Below are positions 58,663-64,000 of a DNA stretch of 64,000 nt, piece after piece (the first letter of the stretch is position 1; every line of letters starts with the position of its first letter). The notes beneath the pieces are model-generated. The model made no database searches. It was not told the origin of the DNA and worked only from the letters and a program-made list of their open reading frames with translations. This DNA is from DASSFG01 sp035547915 (GTDB taxonomy: Bacteria; Planctomycetota; Planctomycetia; Pirellulales; JAICIG01). The translations under genes were made by a program, and so were the position numbers. The stretch covers positions 1-64,000 of the forward strand of contig DASZTS010000111.1 in NCBI GenBank assembly GCA_035547915.1, read 5' to 3'.

Positions 58663-60135
58663 ATGTCGACTGCCACCCTTCCGCATCCCACCCGCGCCAG
58701 AATCCGTCAAACCAAACTCTTCATCAACAACCAATGGGTGGACGCGGCGGATGGCGGATCGATCGACGCCTTGAACCCGGCGACGGGCGAGCGCATCGCC
58801 ACGGTCGCTGCGGCGACGGCGCCGGATGTCGATCGTGCGGTGAAGGCCGCGCGGCGGGCGCTCGAGGAGGGGCCATGGGGCAAGATGGATGCGGCCGATC
58901 GGGGCCTGCTGCTCTTTCGGCTGGCCGATCTCATCGTCGAGCACGCCGAAGAATTGGCCACGCTCGAGTCGCTGAACTGCGGCAAGACGATCGCCGACTC
59001 GCGCGGCGACATGCAGAGCTCGGCCAACTTCTTGCGGTACTTCGCCGGCTGGACCGACAAGATCGAAGGCAGCACGCTCCCCGTGCGCGGCAACTTCCTC
59101 TCCTACACGTTGCGTCAGCCGGTCGGTGTCATAGGCCAGATCATTCCCTGGAACTTCCCGGTTTTCATCCTCTGCGGAAAATTGGCCCAGACGCTGGCCT
59201 GCGGCAACACCATCGTCGTCAAGCCGGCCGAGCAGACGCCGCTGACGGCCCTTCGGGTTGCCGAACTAGCCGCGGAAGCGGGCTTCCCGCCGGGCGTCAT
59301 CAACATCGTCAATGGTTACGGCGAGACGGCCGGCGCGGCGCTGTGCGTACACCCCGACGTCGACAAGATTGCCTTCACCGGGCACGTCGACACGGCCAAG
59401 ATCATTCAGAAGGCCACGGCCGATACGCTGAAGCGCACTACTTACGAGCTGGGCGGAAAGAGTCCGAACGTCATTTTCGCCGATTGCGACATGGAGCAGG
59501 CGCTCGATGGCGCGTTCCACGCCATCTACTTCCACGGCGGACAATGCTGCACGGCCGGCAGCCGCCTGTTCGTCGAGAAGACGATCCACGACGAGTTCGT
59601 GGGGCGTCTGGCCGAGCGGGCCCAAGCCCGCAAGATCGGCGATCAACTCGATCCTGCCACGCAGCAGGGCCCCCAGGTCTCGCAAGAGCAGCTCGATAAG
59701 ATCCTGCACTACATCGACCTGGGCGTGAAACAGGGGGCGAAACTCGTCACCGGCGGCGCCCGCGTGAGCGACAAGGGATACTTCGTCTCGCCCACCATCT
59801 TCGACGATGTTCGCGACGACATGGCGATCGCTCGCGACGAGATCTTCGGCCCCGTCGTCAGCGTGCTCCCGTTCTCCGACGTAGACGACATGATCACCCG
59901 CGCCAACCGTACCTATTACGGTCTGGCCGCCGGCGTATTCACCAAGAACATCGACAAGGCTCATCTGTTCGCCAAGCACGTGAAGGCCGGCACCGTCTGG
60001 GTGAATTGCTATCACGTGATCGACGGCTCCACTCCCTTCGGTGGCTTCAAGATGTCGGGCCACGGTCGCGACTTCGGCACCGCGGCGCTCGATACGTACA
60101 CGGAGCTGAAGACCGTGACGATCAAGCTGGGCTGA
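58663..60135 (+). CDS. Aldehyde dehydrogenase (NAD-dependent, betaine-aldehyde type)
   Basis: A 490-residue aldehyde dehydrogenase: 'LFINNQWVDAADGGSIDALNPATGE', NAD pocket 'IPWNFPVFILCGKLAQTLACGNTIVVKPAEQTPL', catalytic Glu in 'TYELGGKSPNVIF', catalytic Cys in 'YFHGGQCCTAGSRLFVE', and 'EIFGPVVSVLPFSD'. The oxidation product is a carboxylate. The substrate (betaine aldehyde, phenylacetaldehyde or similar) cannot be decided. ATG 58663. Alone on its strand, with the moeA remnant directly behind. Confidence 0.93.
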   Translation: MSTATLPHPTRARIRQTKLFINNQWVDAADGGSIDALNPATGERIATVAAATAPDVDRAVKAARRALEEGPWGKMDAADRGLLLFRLADLIVEHAEELATLESLNCGKTIADSRGDMQSSANFLRYFAGWTDKIEGSTLPVRGNFLSYTLRQPVGVIGQIIPWNFPVFILCGKLAQTLACGNTIVVKPAEQTPLTALRVAELAAEAGFPPGVINIVNGYGETAGAALCVHPDVDKIAFTGHVDTAKIIQKATADTLKRTTYELGGKSPNVIFADCDMEQALDGAFHAIYFHGGQCCTAGSRLFVEKTIHDEFVGRLAERAQARKIGDQLDPATQQGPQVSQEQLDKILHYIDLGVKQGAKLVTGGARVSDKGYFVSPTIFDDVRDDMAIARDEIFGPVVSVLPFSDVDDMITRANRTYYGLAAGVFTKNIDKAHLFAKHVKAGTVWVNCYHVIDGSTPFGGFKMSGHGRDFGTAALDTYTELKTVTIKLG

Positions 60136-60151
60136 CGCGCTGCTGGTCGTC

Positions 60152-60440
60152 ATGTCGTCGCCGAGTAGTAAGTTCACCGACGTCCGGATGCGCGGATTTG
60201 TGAAGCGCACGGACGTCGAGGTATTGCACCGCCTGATCGACGATCGGCTCGGTTGCCTCGCTACCGAGTCGATCGGGCTGTGTGATGCCGCCGGGCGCGT
60301 GCTTGCCGAATCCGTTCGTTCGCCGGATGCGCTCGCTGCGGCGAGCACCCCCGGATACATTCGCCGTCGTCGGAGAAGTCTATCCCGGTGTGCCGTTTAG
60401 CGGCGGTGGGTACCGGCGAGACGGTGAGGCGAGATCTCGG
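60152..60440 (+). pseudogene. moeA: Decayed molybdopterin molybdotransferase (moeA) fragment
   Basis: The intact beginning reads 'TDVRMRGFVKRTDVEVLHRLIDD ... GLCDAAGRVLAESVRSP', which is the N-terminal start of MoeA. The usual M-D-G-Y-A segment is then missing (a deletion), 'PDTFAVVGEVYPGVPFSGG' continues in the next frame (about 60342-60398), and 'VGTGETVRRD' in the third (about 60405-60434). So at least two frameshifts and a deletion have destroyed the gene, and the C-terminal two thirds is absent or unrecognisable up to 60638. MoeA inserts molybdenum into molybdopterin; a functional copy must lie elsewhere if the cofactor is made. Confidence 0.72.
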
Positions 60441-60638
60441 AGCGGCCGCGTATTCAACGTGGCCTTTCAGCGCGGTGCCCAGCCGCCAGGCGGGTGTATC
60501 ATCGATCAGACGCTCACACTCGCTCGGATCGGGCTCGCATCGCTCGCCATCTGGCAAGCAGGGCGATTGACACGTCGCACCGCTAACACCGAAAATGCCG
60601 CCGGTTGAGTTCCCGGCGTTGGCTGATTGACGGGTGTT

Positions 60639-61790
60639 ATGCGATTTTTGGAGTTGGTGCGGAAAAACGTCGTACGCCGCAAGCTGCGTTCGGCGCTCAC
60701 GGCCTGCGGGGTGGCGGTGGCCATCGCCACCGTGGTCACGCTCGTGGGCGTCTCGCAGGGTTTCCGGCGCTCGGCGACCGAGAGTTTTGAGAACCAGGGG
60801 GTCGACATGGTGGTCGTCCGCGCCGGGGCCATGCAGCGGAACGTGAGCAGCCTCAGCGAGCGCCTGCGCCGGCGGCTCGCGCACCTGCAAGGGGTCGGCG
60901 ACGTCATTCCCGCGCTGACCGACCGGGTGACGGTGGGCAATGGCGGACCGCTCGGCATCGCCATCCACGGCTGGCCGGCCGACTCCAACGTCTGGGATAC
61001 GCTCAAGATCGTCTCCGGGCACCGACCGGACGAGCACGACCGCGGCGAAGTCGTCATCGGCAGCCAATTGGCCAAGAACCTCGACAAGCACGTCGGCAGC
61101 CAGATGACCATCGAGCTGCAAAAATTCACCATCTGCGGCATCTATCAGAGTTCGAACGTATTCGAGAACGCCGCCGCCGTCGTCCTCCTGCCCGACTTGC
61201 AGGGGCTGATGGACCGCAAGGGGCAGGTGTCGGAATTCTTGATCGTGCTCGACCGCAACGTGTCTGACCGCAACCAGACGATCGAACGCTTGCACGAGCA
61301 GGTCGAGTCGCTCACCGACCAGCGCGGCCAACCGTTGGGCCTGACGGCGCTCGCCACCTCGCAGTACGTCAGCCGCAACCTCGAGATTCGCTTGGCGGGA
61401 GACATGGCTTGGGCCACGTCGTCCATCGCGCTTGTGATCGGCTCGATCGGCGTCCTCAATACGATGCTCATGTCGGTGATGGAGCGTACGCAGGAGATCG
61501 GCGTGCTACGCGCCATCGGTTGGCGGAAGTCTAGTGTTATGCGACTGATCTTGTGCGAGTCGTGCCTGGTATGCCTGGCCGGGGCCGTGCTGGGCGTGCT
61601 GGCTTCGATGGCTCTGGTGAAGCTGCTGAGCCGTCTACCCACCGCCCAAGAACTGGTGCGTGGCGACACGTCGCCGACGGTCATCATGATCGGCCTGGGA
61701 ATGGCGATCGCCATAGGGCTCGTCGGAGCCATTTATCCCGCCTGGCGCGGCGCGCGGCTACAACCCAGCGAAGCGCTGCGCTATGAGTAG
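60639..61790 (+). CDS. MacB/FtsX-like ABC transporter permease
   Basis: A 383-residue permease with one N-terminal membrane helix after 'VRKNVVRRKLRSALTACGVAVAIA', a large periplasmic (MacB core) domain (~45-250), and three C-terminal helices with 'VMERTQEIGVLRAIGWRKSSVMRLILCES', the FtsX signature. It works with an ABC ATPase in lipoprotein release, peptide export or mechanotransmission; no ATPase is next to it in the window. ATG 60639 is used in place of 60627. Confidence 0.88.
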   Translation: MRFLELVRKNVVRRKLRSALTACGVAVAIATVVTLVGVSQGFRRSATESFENQGVDMVVVRAGAMQRNVSSLSERLRRRLAHLQGVGDVIPALTDRVTVGNGGPLGIAIHGWPADSNVWDTLKIVSGHRPDEHDRGEVVIGSQLAKNLDKHVGSQMTIELQKFTICGIYQSSNVFENAAAVVLLPDLQGLMDRKGQVSEFLIVLDRNVSDRNQTIERLHEQVESLTDQRGQPLGLTALATSQYVSRNLEIRLAGDMAWATSSIALVIGSIGVLNTMLMSVMERTQEIGVLRAIGWRKSSVMRLILCESCLVCLAGAVLGVLASMALVKLLSRLPTAQELVRGDTSPTVIMIGLGMAIAIGLVGAIYPAWRGARLQPSEALRYE

Positions 61791-61806
61791 CGCTTGATGG
61801 GCGCGA

Positions 61807-63207
61807 TCAGTATCGCGCGCGGCTGAGGTCCTCGCGCTGCGGCGGATCGCCGCGCTCGACCAACGTCTGGCCCGTGGCCGGTTGGAGCCGGCTCAATTGG
61901 CATTCCTCCGGGTGAGCCAGGAGCCAGACCCGCGCCGCCACACGTCCGTTGTTCCAGCCGTCGATTCCCAGGCCACGAACAACGTCTGGGAAATTCTGGT
62001 TGACGATGGCCGAGAGTCGCGCCACCGCCGTATCACAATAGCGACACGGCTTCGCGCCCCCCCGCAGGTGCAGGCCCTCGTTCTCCAACAGCGGTCGGAG
62101 GAAGGCGACGCGGTTGGGGGTGTAGCGGTTGGCCACGCCGTCTACCACGGCGTCGAACCGCTCGGCCGACGAGGCCTGATAGTCGGCGTCGCTCAGCAGG
62201 GCGAGCAGTTGTTGCTGTTCGTCTGGTGCCCCGAAATCGGCCACCAGCGCCGCCGCCATCGACCACTCCGCCCGATCACGATCGAGGGCTTGGAGCGATT
62301 TTGTGGCGGCTGTGGCCGCGGCGGTCGCCAATGGGTCGCGCGTATCGTCGATCAGCCGCTGCACGAGCGGGAGGGCGAACGGACGCCGCTCCGCGAGATA
62401 TTGGGCCAGCCCGCTTTCAATCTCGCGTCGTTTCTCGATCTCGCGTCGTTTCTCGATCTCGCGTCGTTCGCCGCGCGCCAGGCGCAGTCCGCGGACGAGC
62501 GATTCGTAGTCGGTGCCCTGCGCCGGGGGAAGAAAGCGCTTCCAATGATCTTGCAAGGCGGCCCATTGGGCGGCATTCGGGTGCGGCCGCGGCAAGTAGG
62601 TGCGCAGATTGTGCTCCTGTAACCTGATCGCGCCGCCGAAATCGAAGTCGTACATCTCGGCCAGGACGCGGTCGGGATCCCAGCGGTCGTATTCGAGCCG
62701 GAACAAAGCCGCGATCGTCCCGGTGCGGTGTCGTCCACCCTGACAGTGCACGGCCACCGGCCAATTTTCCGGATCGTCGAGGAGTTGGAAGAACTGCTCA
62801 AACTGCCAGGGCGTGAGCCACGGCCAACTCTTCTCGGTCCCCATCGGCCACTGCACGGCCCGCGCACCGAGCTGCGTGACATACTCCGATTCGCGGCAGC
62901 CGTCGGGCTCGCCGTACTTGAAGAGTCCGCGGTGCAAGCGAAAGTCGTACAGTTGCACGCTGAGCACCGTCTTGATGCCCACATACTTGATGAGGTACCG
63001 CAGCCCATATTCCGACGGCTGCCCGACGCGATAGAACATTCCCTCGCGCACCACCTGGTAGCGCTTCGTGTGCTGGTGCCAGAAGGCCCAGTATCCGCCG
63101 GCCGCCAGGCCCGTGACGATCACCGAGATCAGCAGATGCCGGAGGCGACGTCGGAGGCGGGAGCGCGGGGTCGGAGGGGCTGATGGAGCGATCGGCGGCG
63201 AACTCAT
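61807..63207 (-). CDS. Membrane-anchored dual-specificity/tyrosine phosphatase-like protein
   Basis: A 466-residue protein: a Pro/Ser-rich basic N-terminus, one membrane helix (~26-42), then a phosphatase domain with 'VREGMFYRVGQPSEYGLRYLIKYVGIKTVLSV' (split) and the P-loop 'HCQGGRHRTG' (Cys155, Arg161; C-x5-R). The C-terminal half is helical and contains the repeated 'EKRREI' unit at ~264-280. Proteins of this kind are seen in planctomycetes as membrane tyrosine phosphatases. Start ATG 63207 lies in the stop codon of the upstream DUF3754-like gene (ATGA), so the two act together. Confidence 0.78.
   Translation of the reverse strand: MSSPPIAPSAPPTPRSRLRRRLRHLLISVIVTGLAAGGYWAFWHQHTKRYQVVREGMFYRVGQPSEYGLRYLIKYVGIKTVLSVQLYDFRLHRGLFKYGEPDGCRESEYVTQLGARAVQWPMGTEKSWPWLTPWQFEQFFQLLDDPENWPVAVHCQGGRHRTGTIAALFRLEYDRWDPDRVLAEMYDFDFGGAIRLQEHNLRTYLPRPHPNAAQWAALQDHWKRFLPPAQGTDYESLVRGLRLARGERREIEKRREIEKRREIESGLAQYLAERRPFALPLVQRLIDDTRDPLATAAATAATKSLQALDRDRAEWSMAAALVADFGAPDEQQQLLALLSDADYQASSAERFDAVVDGVANRYTPNRVAFLRPLLENEGLHLRGGAKPCRYCDTAVARLSAIVNQNFPDVVRGLGIDGWNNGRVAARVWLLAHPEECQLSRLQPATGQTLVERGDPPQREDLSRARY
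62420..62468. repeat. 18-bp in-frame tandem repeat in the phosphatase gene
   Basis: The 18-base unit ATCTCGCGTCGTTTCTCG occurs at 62420-62437 and 62438-62455, and again partially at 62456-62468. It codes for repeats of E-K-R-R-E-I on the minus strand. The copies are identical at the DNA level, so replication slippage could change copy number in steps of six residues without breaking the frame. Confidence 0.85.
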
Positions 63208-64000
63208 GGAGCGGGCACGGCGTTGCCGACATGAGGGGCGGGAAGACCGGCAGCCGGATCGTCGCGCCGCTGAGTGTTGCCCGGCGCCGGTGCGGCGTCT
63301 CCCTGATGATACGGAAAGAGGTTGTCCCAAGCGCGGTCGAGTAATTCCAGAGCCTGCTCGATCGGCACGGCCTTCAACACCCCGTCGGCCCCGGTTTCGA
63401 CCAGCCCGAGACGCTTCAGCTTATCGAGCGCGTCACCGACCTCGAAGTCGATGGCGACGTTCGTCTCGCGCGTCAAAAACGCTTCGATTTCGTTGTCGAG
63501 CCGCTCGCTCGACCAACCCGAAGAAGGAGCGCAATGCCAAAGGAAGAAGTAGGCCAGGATCGCCTCGCGGCACTCCTGCTCCTCGGCTTCGTCGAGCAGG
63601 CGGAAGAGCACCCCGGCGTTGTTGTCAAGGTTCTGGTAATAGAGGTTTCGCGTCAGGCTGAGCTGATACTTCTGCTGCGTCCGCAGATAGCCGAAGAACG
63701 ACTTGACGCCGTAGCCCAACGTGGCGGCGATCAACCCGAGGTAGGTCAGCAGCCCATAAAAGCCGCTCACCGCCACGACCACCGCCCCCTGGAACAGCTT
63801 CCAGCCGGTCATGGCCACGCCCGAGACGGTGGGCAGCAGGATCTTGCTCTGATCGAAGAGCGACATTTTCACGCGGCTGCCGGGCAGCAGCATTTCGAGG
63901 TCGACCTTGGGGATGTTCTTGAAGATCTTGATGTGGACCGTTTCGCCGTCGAGATGTCCGTCGATCGTGTGATAGCTGTGCAGGCGGAAGATGACCACCA
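63204..64000 (-). CDS. DUF3754-like membrane protein, 5' end outside the window
   Basis: At least 265 residues; the start lies beyond the window edge (the apparent GTG at 63998 looks internal). Segments 'GHLDGETVHIKIFKNIPKVDLEMLLPGSRVKMSLFDQSKILLPTVSGV', two neighbouring membrane helices ('LFQGAVVVAVSGFYGLLTYLGLIAATLGYG') and 'RNLYYQNLDNNAGVLFRLLDEAEEQECREAILAYFF' fit the TMEM143/DUF3754 family. A C-terminal helical domain and a disordered Ala/Pro tail follow. The gene is translationally coupled to the membrane phosphatase. The function of this family is not known. Confidence 0.72.
   Translation of the reverse strand, partial: VVIFRLHSYHTIDGHLDGETVHIKIFKNIPKVDLEMLLPGSRVKMSLFDQSKILLPTVSGVAMTGWKLFQGAVVVAVSGFYGLLTYLGLIAATLGYGVKSFFGYLRTQQKYQLSLTRNLYYQNLDNNAGVLFRLLDEAEEQECREAILAYFFLWHCAPSSGWSSERLDNEIEAFLTRETNVAIDFEVGDALDKLKRLGLVETGADGVLKAVPIEQALELLDRAWDNLFPYHQGDAAPAPGNTQRRDDPAAGLPAPHVGNAVPAP

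Noticed and set aside
60261..61331. A 356-residue minus-strand frame over the moeA remnant and permease gene
   Set aside because: It is antisense to the MacB-like gene over most of its length. A Cys-rich stretch near 60450-60600 was considered as a separate fragment but matches no family I recognise.
1..64000. CRISPR arrays, tRNA or rRNA genes, insertion sequences or prophage
   Set aside because: No regularly spaced repeats, no cloverleaf-like sequence, and no transposase, integrase or phage structural motif was seen in any frame.

Overview
The window is GC-rich bacterial chromosome and reads as a planctomycete, most likely of the Pirellulales type. The inference rests on a Tat-exported DUF1552 protein next to a large DUF1587/1595/1592/1588/1585 cytochrome-c protein, short membrane proteins opening with an 'RFSLRWLF'-like or 'NPYQAP' motif, a secreted repeat protein with an N-terminal 'LEERALL' (LEPR-XLL-like) motif, a sulfotransferase, and a methanofuran-type biosynthesis trio. 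Many genes start without a clear Shine-Dalgarno and several start with GTG or TTG. I found no rRNA, tRNA, CRISPR array, prophage or insertion sequence.

Layout. 1-7 kb: edge of a leftward gene, a lipoprotein, an SH3-like secreted protein, coaB, a PP2C phosphatase overlapping a membrane VWA protein with an FHA-like tail, and a tandem-repeat surface protein. 7-19 kb: sulfotransferase, floA, mnmA, a receiver-only response regulator, an MBL-fold hydrolase, an ECF sigma factor, a 7Fe ferredoxin, a caspase-like secreted protein, rsmD, an amidase, a PilZ-like protein and a membrane glycosyltransferase. 19-27 kb: amidohydrolase and nucleoside hydrolase, then leftward DUF1592, DUF1552 and two ABC-2 permeases without an ATPase. 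27-29 kb: a MarR regulator with a pirin/DoxX pair; the two promoter regions share an operator-like sequence. 29-40 kb: phosphatase, zinc ribbon, small hydrolase, tag, Gfo/Idh oxidoreductase with GH88 hydrolase, ispG, an NDP-sugar epimerase, a TolC-like lipoprotein, and a ModE-ModA fusion behind an NYN RNase. 40-48 kb: pyruvate carboxylase (leftward), then cmk-plsC-mfnD-mfnF-mfnE (rightward). 48-58 kb: the leftward mreB-mreC-mreD-mrdA elongasome operon, a coiled-coil membrane pair, lnt and small envelope proteins. 58-64 kb: aldehyde dehydrogenase, a decayed moeA, a MacB-like permease, a membrane tyrosine phosphatase and a DUF3754-like protein cut by the window edge.

Most noteworthy: (1) a dispersed element of about 106 bp with imperfect terminal inverted repeats, in two copies 23.5 kb apart; (2) the PP2C/VWA-FHA membrane signalling pair without a kinase; (3) mfnD-mfnF-mfnE homologues in a bacterial lipid/nucleotide operon; (4) a compact MarR-pirin-DoxX regulon with a readable operator; (5) a frameshifted moeA remnant; (6) a ModE DNA-binding domain fused to a ModA-like binding domain with no signal peptide. 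Functions are inferred from motifs read by eye; no database search was run.
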